DNA of 64,000 nt from positions 186,001 to 250,000 of the forward strand of contig NZ_CANMFS010000004.1 in the NCBI RefSeq assembly GCF_947497275.1, in the 5' to 3' direction. The DNA comes from an uncultured Sulfitobacter sp. GTDB lineage: Bacteria > Pseudomonadota > Alphaproteobacteria > Rhodobacterales > Rhodobacteraceae. Positions 1 to 9,996 of this stretch are shown one piece after another. The translations under genes were made by a program, and so were the position numbers. The number at the start of each line of letters is the position of its first letter. Position 1 is the stretch's first letter. The notes under the pieces were generated by a model. The model did no database searches, was not told the origin of the DNA, and saw only the letters and a program-made list of their open reading frames with translations.

Positions 1-342
1 AGCCCAGCTTCCATCTTTGGCGTACCATTATCCGAAGGGTCGAACCTGCCGGATATCCTGTTCTTCTTCGCCGGGGCTGTTATCGGGGCGGCTGGCGGCG
101 CGCTACAGGCATCTTCGCGCAATATGATGACGCGGCAGGCCAATCCCGCGCGCATGACAGAGGCGTTCGGCCTGTATGCCCTGTCGGGCAAGGCAACCTC
201 GTTCCTCGCACCCGCGCTCATCGCGTTGACCTCGCAGGTCACCGGCAGCCAACAATTGGGTGTGACCCCGCTAGTAGGGCTGTTCATCATCGGCATTGTG
301 CTGCTAGCATGGGTCAAGCCAATGGGAGATTTCAGATCATGA
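1..342 (+). CDS. MFS transporter, UMF1-like, C-terminal part only
   Basis: The reading frame is open from base 1 to a TGA at 340-342, so the gene begins before the window. About 113 residues remain. They contain two hydrophobic helices, around DILFFFAGAVIGAAGGAL and the final LVGLFIIGIVLLAWV, separated by a loop with SSRNMMTRQANPARMTEAFG. This loop is typical of the last transmembrane hairpin of the UMF1 subfamily of major facilitator transporters. The substrate cannot be told. Its stop overlaps the ATG of the next gene (ATGA), so the two are probably translationally coupled. Confidence 0.75.
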   Translation, partial: SPASIFGVPLSEGSNLPDILFFFAGAVIGAAGGALQASSRNMMTRQANPARMTEAFGLYALSGKATSFLAPALIALTSQVTGSQQLGVTPLVGLFIIGIVLLAWVKPMGDFRS

Positions 343-1286
343 TGATGAAGAGACTTCTTGTCGCCACCGCCCTTGCGGCACTGTTGGCAAGCTGCGGCGG
401 CGGATCCCGCGACATCAGCGGCGCGCGGGAAAAGCCGGTAAATCTACCGACCATCGGATCTTCTGGTGGTGCGCTGAGCAACGTGCAGGCCAAGAAACTG
501 TTCGGGGTAAAAAGCGGGCCCGCTTCGATGCCGTCCGCGCCGTTCGGCAGCTACGCCAAGGGGTGTCTCGCGGGGGCCGAACAATTGCCCGAAAGCGGGC
601 CGACCTGGCAGGCCATGCGTCTGTCGCGCAACCGCAATTGGGCGCATCCCGAAATGATTGATGTCGTCAAGAAGCTGAGCCAGTTCGCGGCGCAGCAACC
701 GGGCTGGAACGGGCTTTATGTCGGGGATATGAGCCAGCCGCGCGGCGGCCCCATGCTCACGGGGCACCGCTCGCATCAGATTGGTCTGGACGCGGATGTC
801 TGGATGCTCCCGCCGACCTCGCTGAGCCTCAGCGCGAAGCAACGCGAGAATATCTCGTCCATTTCCATGCGACGGTCGGCCGGGGCCTACGTCAACAGGA
901 GCTGGACTCGGTCGCACCACGAGATCGTCAAGGCTGCCGCCAAGGATCCGCGCGTGGCGCGGATATTTATCTTTCCGGGTGCTAAGGTGCAAATGTGCGA
1001 TGATGAGCGCGGCGACCGCAGCTATCTGCGCAAGATCCGGCCATGGTACGGGCATCACTATCATTTCCACATCCGAATGAGCTGTCCTTCGGGCGCACGC
1101 GGATGCGCGGACCAGACGCCGCCGCCCGCCGGTGACGGCTGTGCAGACGCACGTCAGTGGCAGGCGAACATCCTGAACCCCCCTAAAGCCAAACCGGGTG
1201 CAAAGAAAACACCCGCCAAGCCACGCCGTGAACTCGTCCTGGCGGACCTTCCCGCACAGTGCAAATCCGTTCTCGACTACAACTGA
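339..1286 (+). CDS. mepA: Penicillin-insensitive murein endopeptidase (MepA), lipoprotein
   Basis: A zinc metallopeptidase of the M74 family that cleaves cross-links in peptidoglycan in the periplasm. The ATG at 339 overlaps the previous stop; an in-frame start at 309 would lie inside the upstream gene and would bury the signal sequence. The N-terminus has basic residues, a hydrophobic stretch and a lipobox LASC with Cys19, so it is probably a lipoprotein. HRSHQIGLDADVW (about residues 143-155) supplies the His and Asp metal ligands with the family's spacing, and WYGHHYHFHIRM supplies the downstream His ligand. The C-terminus is a Lys/Pro-rich tail. The next gene starts inside its 3' end. Confidence 0.93.
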   Translation: MMMKRLLVATALAALLASCGGGSRDISGAREKPVNLPTIGSSGGALSNVQAKKLFGVKSGPASMPSAPFGSYAKGCLAGAEQLPESGPTWQAMRLSRNRNWAHPEMIDVVKKLSQFAAQQPGWNGLYVGDMSQPRGGPMLTGHRSHQIGLDADVWMLPPTSLSLSAKQRENISSISMRRSAGAYVNRSWTRSHHEIVKAAAKDPRVARIFIFPGAKVQMCDDERGDRSYLRKIRPWYGHHYHFHIRMSCPSGARGCADQTPPPAGDGCADARQWQANILNPPKAKPGAKKTPAKPRRELVLADLPAQCKSVLDYN

Positions 1287-2152
1287 CGCGTTTTTGCACT
1301 GTCCTTGCGTTTCTGCTGTGCGGTGGAAATGCGCTCGCCGAACCGGTCTTGCGTTTCTCCTCCAGCCTCACGCTGGAGCACGACGCGGAATGGTTCGGCG
1401 GTTGGTCGGCACTAGAGGTCACTGACGGCGGGAGGCGTCTGATCGCGCTCAGTGACCGTGGGCACCTTATTCACGCAGATATGCAGCGAAGCGACGGGAC
1501 GCTGCAGGCGATCACGCTGACACAGGATGCTGCCCTGACGCGCGAAATCGGACCACCGCTGATCAAGAGCGACAAAGACGCGGAAGGTCTGGCGATTGCC
1601 CCCGACGGCCGCGCGTTTGCATCCTTCGAGTACCGAAACCGGATCACTCGGATCGATCTGGATACAGGCACGCTCAGCGGTGAAATCGCCGTGCCGTTTA
1701 CACGGGATGTCGGGCGCAATTCGGGATTGGAGATGCTTGCAGTTGACGCGGAAGGCGCCCTTTTCGCTATGGCGGAAAAAGCGCCGGCACCCGGCGCGAC
1801 ATTCGAGCTTTTTGCATATCGGTCCGGACAGTGGACACGTGCCGCCCGGATCCCCAAGCGCGGGCCCTTTTTACCAGTAGGTGGGGATTTCGACCCTGCC
1901 GGACGGCTGTGGATTCTCGAAAGGGCCGCGACGCTGCTCGGTTTTCGCAGCCGGATCCGGCTGCTGGACTTTTCGCACGATGCCCCGCGCGACGATACCT
2001 TGCTGACCACCCAGCCCGCGCAATTCGATAATCTGGAAGGGCTAAGCGTTTGGACTGATACATCCGGAATCTTGCGGGTCACGATGATCTCGGACGACAA
2101 CTTCCTGCGCATTCAGGACACCCAGATCGTTGAATTCATCGTGGAGGAATAA
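1259..2152 (+). CDS. Esterase-like activity of phytase family protein
   Basis: A predicted secreted protein of 297 residues. It starts with GTG at 1259, giving a 28-base overlap with mepA; the N-terminus reads as a signal peptide (LTRFCTVLAFLLCGGNALAE). The body resembles the phytase-like esterase domain: repeated blade-type strands with WSALEVTDGGRRLIALSDRG, DAEGLAIAPDGRAFASFEYRN and QFDNLEGLSVW. The true substrate of most members is unknown, so no reaction is assigned. Tight packing with mepA suggests one transcript. An ATG further in would cut into the signal peptide, so GTG is preferred. Confidence 0.8.
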   Translation: MQIRSRLQLTRFCTVLAFLLCGGNALAEPVLRFSSSLTLEHDAEWFGGWSALEVTDGGRRLIALSDRGHLIHADMQRSDGTLQAITLTQDAALTREIGPPLIKSDKDAEGLAIAPDGRAFASFEYRNRITRIDLDTGTLSGEIAVPFTRDVGRNSGLEMLAVDAEGALFAMAEKAPAPGATFELFAYRSGQWTRAARIPKRGPFLPVGGDFDPAGRLWILERAATLLGFRSRIRLLDFSHDAPRDDTLLTTQPAQFDNLEGLSVWTDTSGILRVTMISDDNFLRIQDTQIVEFIVEE

Positions 2153-2242
2153 CTTGCAGGGCCGCGCAAAGCCTCTTAAAGCACCCATGTCTGCGATTCC
2201 CGCAGGCCAAGTCGCCGCACCCTTGCAAAAAACGGTTCATAC

Positions 2243-2860
2243 ATGACACGCACTTATCTTCCCGGCGTCCTTGCCATGGCGCTTATCGTCGTGGCCTCGA
2301 ACATTCTCGTCCAGTTTCTCTATGGCGACTGGCTGACATGGGGGGCGTTCACCTATCCGTTCGCGTTTCTTGTGACGGATGTAATGAACCGTGTGTACGG
2401 TGCGTCCGCCGCCCGCCGCGTCGTTCTGGCGGGCTTTGTAGTCGGCATTATCTGCTCGTTGATCGGCACGCAGATCATAGGTGAATTCGGACCATTGGTG
2501 ACGGTGCGGATCGCGATCGGATCGGGTCTCGCGTTCCTGGTCGCACAGTTGTTGGATGTGGGTATCTTTGCCGCACTGCGCGGCGGCGCATGGTGGCGTG
2601 CGCCGCTGGTGTCCACCCTCCTCGGCAGCACCGTGGATACGGCACTCTTCTTCTCGGTCGCATTCTCTGACGCATTGGTCTTCGTGCATACCGCAACGGA
2701 CGTTAGCTGGGCTGCGGAGGCAGTGCCGCTATTGGGTTCCGGACCGGCGGCTCCTCTTTGGGTGTCGCTGGCGGTCGCGGACTGGGCGGTCAAGCTTTCG
2801 CTTGCTCTGATTGCGCTAGTGCCTTTCCGCCTAATTACTGCACGCCTGCGGTCCGCCTGA
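2243..2860 (+). CDS. yhhQ: Queuosine precursor transporter (YhhQ/DUF165 family)
   Basis: An integral membrane protein of 205 residues with about six hydrophobic helices. It belongs to the YhhQ (VUT/DUF165) family that imports queuosine precursors such as preQ0/preQ1 for tRNA modification. Family features seen are TYPFAFLVTDVMNRVYG near residue 40, the LLDVGIFAALR segment, and STLLGSTVDTALFFSVAF. Its ATG at 2243 has no close upstream gene. The 90-base leader has an A-rich stretch (GCAAAAAACGG, just before the ATG) and was considered as a possible preQ1 riboswitch without convincing support. Confidence 0.88.
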   Translation: MTRTYLPGVLAMALIVVASNILVQFLYGDWLTWGAFTYPFAFLVTDVMNRVYGASAARRVVLAGFVVGIICSLIGTQIIGEFGPLVTVRIAIGSGLAFLVAQLLDVGIFAALRGGAWWRAPLVSTLLGSTVDTALFFSVAFSDALVFVHTATDVSWAAEAVPLLGSGPAAPLWVSLAVADWAVKLSLALIALVPFRLITARLRSA

Positions 2861-2910
2861 AACGGGCGCAGGTTAGCAAAGGACACTTCGTCGCAGAAAA
2901 ATCGCTTTGA

Positions 2911-3027
2911 ATGTGGGTACACCTGTGCGACGGTGCATGTGATTTCAACAACTGCAAAGGAGGTGATCTAGTGTCAAGAACGGTACTGGAGAGAGGTGTC
3001 GGAACAGCTTTGGAGATCGCGCGCTAG
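2911..3027 (+). other. Possible small ORF (38 codons) ending in amber, frame open beyond
   Basis: ATG at 2911 opens a 38-codon frame to TAG at 3025-3027, beginning MWVHLCDGAC and ending GVGTALEIAR. It has three Cys in the first 15 residues. Inside it lies a very strong ribosome binding site (2956-2968) placed 7 bases before an in-frame GTG at 2971, which would give an 18-residue peptide VSRTVLERGVGTALEIAR. After the TAG the same frame stays open for 47 codons and ends in tandem stops TAA TGA (3169-3174). I do not recognise the product. It may be a leader peptide, a readthrough protein, or part of a non-coding RNA. Confidence 0.35.
2956..2968 (+). promoter_or_regulatory. Exceptionally long Shine-Dalgarno match
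   Basis: AAAGGAGGTGATC is a 13-base perfect complement of the usual 3' end of 16S rRNA (GATCACCTCCTTT). GGAGG ends 7 bases before GTG 2971. CCTCCT at 3083-3088, followed on its 5' side by GATC, could pair with AGGAGG and the following bases and mask the site. This is the strongest ribosome binding site noticed in the window, yet no recognised gene follows it. Confidence 0.6.
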
Positions 3028-3101
3028 GGCAGCCCTTGGCGCTCTGAATCCCAAGGTGGATCTGGTGATCTAACCGATCCCGCCTCCTATACAATTCGAT
3101 T

Positions 3102-3128
3102 GGGCCGCTCTGTTTCTCGGGGCGGCCC
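3102..3128 (+). other. GC-rich hairpin
   Basis: GGGCCGC (3102-3108) pairs with GCGGCCC (3122-3128) around a 13-base loop. No T-run follows, so it is not a standard terminator. It lies between the possible small ORF and the convergent STAS-like fragment and may be part of a structured RNA covering 2911-3175. Confidence 0.4.
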
Positions 3129-3177
3129 TGTTCGTACGGGCATCTCAGGGCGCGACGGCTTCGGCCTTTAATGAGTT

Positions 3178-3444
3178 TCAATCCGAGATCTCCTCGTCGA
3201 AAGTCTCGGCTTCCACGGGAATGAGATTGCCTATAAAGTCGATCATGTCCTCCACTTGATCCGGTGTGCCGACGACAACGTACCGTCCGACATTTGCAAG
3301 AGACCGAAAGCGCGACTTCAGCGATTCCCAGCTGAGGGCGGCGCCCGCTTCGGCGCCTTTGTAGCGGTCAAAAATCATCAACAGATCGACATTTTCCTCG
3401 TGCGAATCGAAGATCTCGTTCACGGCTTGCGCCATAGCGGTCAT
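3178..3444 (-). pseudogene. SpoIIAA/STAS-like protein, 5'-truncated fragment
   Basis: The minus strand encodes 88 residues after ATG 3444, and the same frame continues upstream to about 3525 without a start codon (QQVATNRDRLYAFRVHGEVS). The sequence fits the SpoIIAA-like STAS family: a beta strand LYAFRVHGEV, helix MTAMAQAVNEIFD, strand DLLMIFDRY, helix SWESLKSRFRSL and strand VGRYVVVGTP. The 5' end is replaced by the broken right end of an IS3-family element whose reading runs straight into it. The natural start and promoter are therefore lost. The C-terminus after FDEEISD also looks short for the family. A residual protein from ATG 3444 is possible but would lack the first strand. Confidence 0.6.
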
Positions 3445-3562
3445 GTCCTCGCGGCTGACTTCGCCGTGGACGCGAAAAGCGTACAGACGGTCGCGGTTGG
3501 TGGCGACCTGTTGGATAGTCCACCCATTCCAGCGTTACATATTCCACGGCCTCGAAGTTGCG

Positions 3563-4315
3563 CTAAGGTCCGCGTCTGTCAATGACCTCGGCTTTGAACA
3601 ATCCGTTGATTATTTTGGCCCGCGCGTTTTCATAGAAAACCCCGACGCTGCCGACAGATGGTGCAACTTTTGCCTCGGCCAATCGATCAGTGTACTTTAT
3701 CGACAGGTATTGCGAACCGCGATCCGAGTGATGCTCCAGCTGATCGCGCGCGGGTCTACGTTGAGGAATGGCCTTTTCCAAGGCATCGAGGAGGAAGCCC
3801 GCATTGGGCGTGCGACTGGCGCGCCATCCCACGATCCGTCGGGCGAACACATCAATGGCGAACGCCACATAAACGAAGCCCTGCCATGTAGCGACATACG
3901 TGAAGTCACTGACCCACAAGACGTTTGGGGCTGGCGCATGGAATTGGCGGTTCACACGGTCCAGTGGACAGGGCAGCGCCTTGTCAGGCGCGGTTGTTCT
4001 GGACTTCTTGCCGCGAATGACATCTTCGACCCCGATATCCTTCATCAGGCGGGCAACGGTGCAACGCGCGATATCAAAGCCTTCTCGGCGCATCTGATGC
4101 CAGATCTTCCGCACACCGTAGACGCTGAGATTTTGCTCTAAGGCCCGTTCAATGTCGGGCTTGAGTTGCTCATCACGCATGGCACGATCCGAAAGGAGGA
4201 ACGGATCTGTCCGCTTGGCCTTGTTGTCATAGAAAGTGGCTGGGGCAATCAGCAGAACCCGGCAAATCGGCTCGACCCCATGGTCTGCGCGGTGATCTTC
4301 AATGAACTGGATCAT
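3563..4315 (-). pseudogene. IS3-family transposase orfB (DDE integrase), inactivated
   Basis: About 250 residues of the IS3 orfB product: HTH_21-type N-terminus (MIQFIEDHRADHGVEPICRVL), then an rve integrase core with VSDFTYV and HHSDRGSQYLS carrying the two catalytic Asp. The catalytic Glu segment, usually AETINGL or AESINGL, reads ARAKIINGLF here, so Glu is replaced by Lys. A TAG at 3563 replaces the Trp codon expected in RRGPWRNFEAVEY; homology continues past it for about 15 residues before breaking. It overlaps orfA by 4 bases, as expected for IS3 elements. Not functional. Confidence 0.85.
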
Positions 4316-4637
4316 TTCTTGAATGCGCGGTCGAGCTCCGCCTGTGCAAATACGCTGATGCTTTGCGAGAGGATCTCGTTGGCTTGTTTCAGCTGGCGGT
4401 TCTCGCGTTCTAAAGCCTTCATCTTTTTGGCCGTTTCGATTGTGATGCCGCCACGCTGGCCGCTATCGACCGCGATCTTCTTTACCCATTCATTCAGTGC
4501 TTGCGGCGCACAGCCGATCCTCGCAGAAATCGACAAATCGCAGCCCAACGGCTCTCATGCTGCCCTGCGCCATCCAAAACCATCTGAACCGCTCGTTCGT
4601 GCACTTCTGGCGAATAATTGTGTGTTGTCTTGTTCAT
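4312..4637 (-). pseudogene. IS3-family orfA (HTH_Tnp_1), frameshifted
   Basis: From ATG 4637 the frame reads MNKTTHNYSPEVHERAVQMV and on to ESRWAAI. The rest of the family sequence, SISARIGCAPQALNEWVKK down to the leucine-zipper-like MKALERENRQLKQANEIL, is in another frame. One base is missing around GCGATTTGTCG (about 4542), where GCG ATN TTG TCG is expected. A short frame from an internal ATG at 4548 covers only the second half. The end overlaps orfB. Confidence 0.8.
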
Positions 4638-4690
4638 GATCCTCCATCCTACTCATGGTTTAGAGCCTCCGGCAAACCCGGCGCGGTTCA

Positions 4691-5058
4691 GTTTGCGAAG
4701 CAATTCGAAACGAAGAGATGACTACACCAAACACGCCTACATTTTTCAACACCTTGGCGACACAGGGCGTTTTTTCCGTGAATGCTGCTTGGACATTCAA
4801 TTCGACGCAGAAGAAGCATAAGGAAACGCACCTCAAGGTAAGGAGACCTGTTTTTGGAGCATCTGCTCTGGAAGAGCAGTTCGAATAGCCACCGTCTTCC
4901 ACAAGCAGGTAGCGATCCAGAATAGCAACGAGTGAAATGCGACTGCACAGATCATTTTTTCTAAGTATCTGATAAGTTGTGGATAATACCGCTTTCAGCA
5001 TTCTCGCGGCACGAAGAAATATGCGCGCCGCGAAAAATATGCGCTTCCCTACAACTCA
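4691..5058 (-). other. Intergenic region between IS remnant and gyrB 3' end
   Basis: No convincing gene was found; a 113-codon minus-strand frame here resembles nothing known to me and runs into the IS end. It holds one perfect DnaA box (4978-4986), a small hairpin CTGCTCT/AGAGCAG near 4868-4884, and a 7-bp stem TCGCGGC/GCCGCGA (5004-5010 with 5027-5033) with no T-run, so no clear gyrB terminator. The word AAATATGCGC is repeated close to 5018 and 5035. Confidence 0.6.
4978..4986 (-). promoter_or_regulatory. DnaA box (TTATCCACA)
   Basis: The minus strand reads TTATCCACA, the consensus DnaA box. It is about 70 bases beyond the gyrB stop. No second box was seen within the surrounding intergenic sequence, so on its own it does not establish an origin of replication. 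Confidence 0.5.
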
Positions 5059-7491
<2,433 letters not shown>

Positions 7492-7580
7492 CTACGCGCT
7501 AGATATACTGTTTTAAGGGGGGGTTGTCACGCGCAGCACACAATATTTTGTGGTAGGAGATGCGGTGTTCGTATGGCTTC

Positions 7581-8678
7581 TCAGTGGGCAGAAAGCACGC
7601 TTGAAACCCCCGACACTTCTGTAACGGTAAGAGACTGCGCCCGCGCATCCATTGCCTCGAAAAGCCCGCTTTCGGTCCCTGTCATCCATGCCTGCGCACC
7701 AAGCGCCGAAATCTCGTCATAAAGAGCGGCACGGCGGTATGCATCGAGATGTGCCGCGATCTCGTCAAGCAACAACAGCGGGGGCGCGCCAAAGTCGGCC
7801 GCCACCGCCCGGGCATTCGCCAGGATCAGGGAAACCAGCAGCGCCTTCTGTTCCCCGGTCGAGCAATCGCGCGCCGGTATTCCCTTTTCCGCGTAAGACC
7901 CAATCAGATCGGCGCGGTGGGGACCGATCAGCGTACGTCCCGCCGACATGTCGCGTATGCGATTGTCGGACAAAGCCACGCGCATCGCTTCTACGTTGTC
8001 AGGCATGTCACATTCGAGCGCCAAAGTTGCGACAGGAAATGCGGTAGCGGTCATCTCCTGCGCGACAGTCAGCGCCTGCAGCGCCCGCAGCCGGTTGTGG
8101 TGGATTGCGATACCCGTTTCGGCAAGACGCGCTTCCAGAGCCGCATACCACGACGGTTCGCGAACCATATCCTTGAGCAAGCGGTTCCGCTCGCGCATCG
8201 CCTTCTCATAACTGAGTGAGATATCTGCGTGATCGGGAAGAAAGCTGAGTGTCACCCTGTCCAGGAACCGCCGCCGCCCGTCGGCTCCTTCGATCCAAAG
8301 CCGATCCATGGACGGGATCAGCCATAAAACGCGGACAATGCGGCTTAGCGCCGTCTGCGCAACGGGTTTTCCATCGATGCGAACTTGACGCGCCACACCC
8401 TGTTCTGAAGTGATGTCAATTTCCGCAACACCGTTTGGGCCATTTATCAATGCGTTGACTTTCCACCCCAATGCTTCGGGGCGGCGCGTCATGTCCTGAG
8501 CACTCGCCCGCCGCAGTCCTCGTCCGGGAGACAAAAGTGAAATTGCCTCGAGGATGTTCGTCTTGCCGGCGCCGTTGTTGCCGTGAATCGCGACGGGACG
8601 CGCATCTACCGCGATAGCGGACCGCAGATGTGACCGGAAGTGGGAGAGCGTCAGGTTGGAAAGAAATAGATCAGCCAT
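7581..8678 (-). CDS. recF: DNA replication and repair protein RecF
   Basis: A 365-residue SMC-like ATPase that acts with RecO and RecR to load RecA on gapped DNA. Walker A GNNGAGKTNILEAI (about residues 33-46), ABC signature STGEQKALLVSLIL and Walker B LLLLDEIAAHLD are all present. It follows dnaN by 61 bases on the same strand; the gap contains an AT-rich inverted sequence (GAATTTT/AAAATTC type) near 8690-8730 that could act as an attenuating hairpin. Confidence 0.97.
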   Translation of the reverse strand: MADLFLSNLTLSHFRSHLRSAIAVDARPVAIHGNNGAGKTNILEAISLLSPGRGLRRASAQDMTRRPEALGWKVNALINGPNGVAEIDITSEQGVARQVRIDGKPVAQTALSRIVRVLWLIPSMDRLWIEGADGRRRFLDRVTLSFLPDHADISLSYEKAMRERNRLLKDMVREPSWYAALEARLAETGIAIHHNRLRALQALTVAQEMTATAFPVATLALECDMPDNVEAMRVALSDNRIRDMSAGRTLIGPHRADLIGSYAEKGIPARDCSTGEQKALLVSLILANARAVAADFGAPPLLLLDEIAAHLDAYRRAALYDEISALGAQAWMTGTESGLFEAMDARAQSLTVTEVSGVSSVLSAH

Positions 8679-8739
8679 CTACGGGTGCTCGAATTTTTCA
8701 TAAAATTCGGCCCGGAATTTTAGAAAATTCCGGATGCGT

Positions 8740-9858
8740 TCACACACGCATCGGCATTACGACGTAGACGGCAGAGGTGTCGTTACCTTCGCGCATCAAT
8801 GTTGGATCGCCAGATGAGTTGAACAGGAATACCGCATTCTCGCGATCGACTTGGCTTGCGATCTCGAGCAGGTACTTCGCATTGAACCCAATTTCCAGCC
8901 GCTCATCCGAATAGGCCACGGCGAGCTCTTCTTCGGCGGCGCCGCTGTCAGGAGCATTAACGGACAGGATCAGCCGGTCCTCGTCAAGTTGCAGTTTCAC
9001 GGCGCGCGACCGTTCGGACGAAACGGTCGCAACACGGTCAACTGCGCGGGCGAAATCCGCAGCATCGACTTCCAATTTCCGGGTGTTGCCTTGCGGAATG
9101 ACGCGTGTGTAATCCGGAAAGGTTCCGTCGATCACCTTTGACGTCAGCGTAATTTGCGGCGTGGCAAAGCGGATTTTTGTCTCCGAGACGGATACCGCGA
9201 TCTGCATTTCGTCATCGTCCAAGAGTTTGCGCATCTCTCCAACGGTTTTTCGCGGCACAATTACGCCGGGCATGTTTGCGGCATCGGCCGGAATGTCGGC
9301 GTCGATACGGGCCAATCGGTGACCATCCGTCGCGACGCAGCGCAGCATCTTGCCGCCGTCGCCATCCGCGATATGCATGTAAACGCCGTTGAGGTAGTAA
9401 CGCGTCTCTTCCGTAGAGATCGCAAATTTCGATTTGTCGAAAAGTCTGCGCAACACCGCGGCATTCGCGGAAAAGTTCGATGTGTACTCTGATGACGCCA
9501 TGACCGGAAAATCTTCCTTCGGCAGCGTCGCGAGCGAGAAATTCGAGCGCCCGGCCTCGACGGTAAGACGGCCTGCAGCGCTGTCAGAAGTGAGGGACAC
9601 CAACGCGCCGTCTGGCAATTTGCGCACGATTTCATGCAGCGTCGTTGCGGCCACGGTGGTCGCACCGGCGCGTTCGACTTGTGCAGGCGCCTTGTCCACC
9701 ACTTCGATATCGAGATCGGTTGCGCGGAACGATACGTCACTGCCTTCCGCCTCGATAAGGACGTTGGCGAGGATCGGAATGGTGTTGCGCCGCTCCACCA
9801 CGGACTGGGCCTGAGAGACGGCTTTGAGCAACGCCGCGCGTTCAATGCTGAATTTCAT
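8740..9858 (-). CDS. dnaN: DNA polymerase III subunit beta (sliding clamp)
   Basis: A 372-residue clamp that tethers the replicative polymerase to DNA. ATG at 9858 gives the standard MKFSIERAALLKAV start; an in-frame ATG at 9918 would add 20 residues without homology. Three clamp domains are present, including NTIPILANVLIEA, FATDGHRLA, and the C-terminal PTLMREGNDTSAVYVVMPMRV. It lies 138 bases after dnaA. Confidence 0.98.
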   Translation of the reverse strand: MKFSIERAALLKAVSQAQSVVERRNTIPILANVLIEAEGSDVSFRATDLDIEVVDKAPAQVERAGATTVAATTLHEIVRKLPDGALVSLTSDSAAGRLTVEAGRSNFSLATLPKEDFPVMASSEYTSNFSANAAVLRRLFDKSKFAISTEETRYYLNGVYMHIADGDGGKMLRCVATDGHRLARIDADIPADAANMPGVIVPRKTVGEMRKLLDDDEMQIAVSVSETKIRFATPQITLTSKVIDGTFPDYTRVIPQGNTRKLEVDAADFARAVDRVATVSSERSRAVKLQLDEDRLILSVNAPDSGAAEEELAVAYSDERLEIGFNAKYLLEIASQVDRENAVFLFNSSGDPTLMREGNDTSAVYVVMPMRV

Positions 9859-9996
9859 ATAACTCACTCCAGTTGTCCGGTCCGGGACCGGCACGTTACC
9901 CCGTTTAGACCTGATCACAAGAGGGTGCGCGATACAATTGCTTTAGGTGGCCCCGCGAAGGGCCGCTATGTGGCATCGCTGCATCTGTGCGGGCGC

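Larger units (their letters stand above)
3535..4690 (-). mobile_element. Decayed IS3-family insertion sequence, right end missing
   Basis: Transcribed on the minus strand. The left end begins at 4690 with TGAACCGCGCCGGGTTTG, like the terminal repeats of one IS3 branch that start TGAACCGC. It holds an orfA and an orfB, both damaged. The right end is lost: orfB homology stops at about 3535 (EYVTLEWVDY) and passes directly into the STAS-like fragment, and no matching terminal repeat was found there. The element is therefore immobile. Insertion followed by deletion is the simplest history. Confidence 0.85.

Noticed and set aside
444..1070. 208-codon minus-strand frame inside mepA
   Set aside because: It lies wholly within a well-supported gene on the other strand and resembles nothing; a GC-rich shadow frame.
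2956..2968. 16S rRNA-complementary stretch as a fragment of an rRNA operon
   Set aside because: Only the anti-Shine-Dalgarno complement matches; flanking bases have no rRNA similarity on either strand.
4864..4900. Hairpin followed by TTCGAAT, looking like a tRNA T-arm
   Set aside because: No acceptor, D or anticodon arms with proper spacing could be assembled around it.
4660..5001. 113-codon open frame on the minus strand
   Set aside because: It runs across the IS left end, has no family resemblance and no good ribosome binding site.
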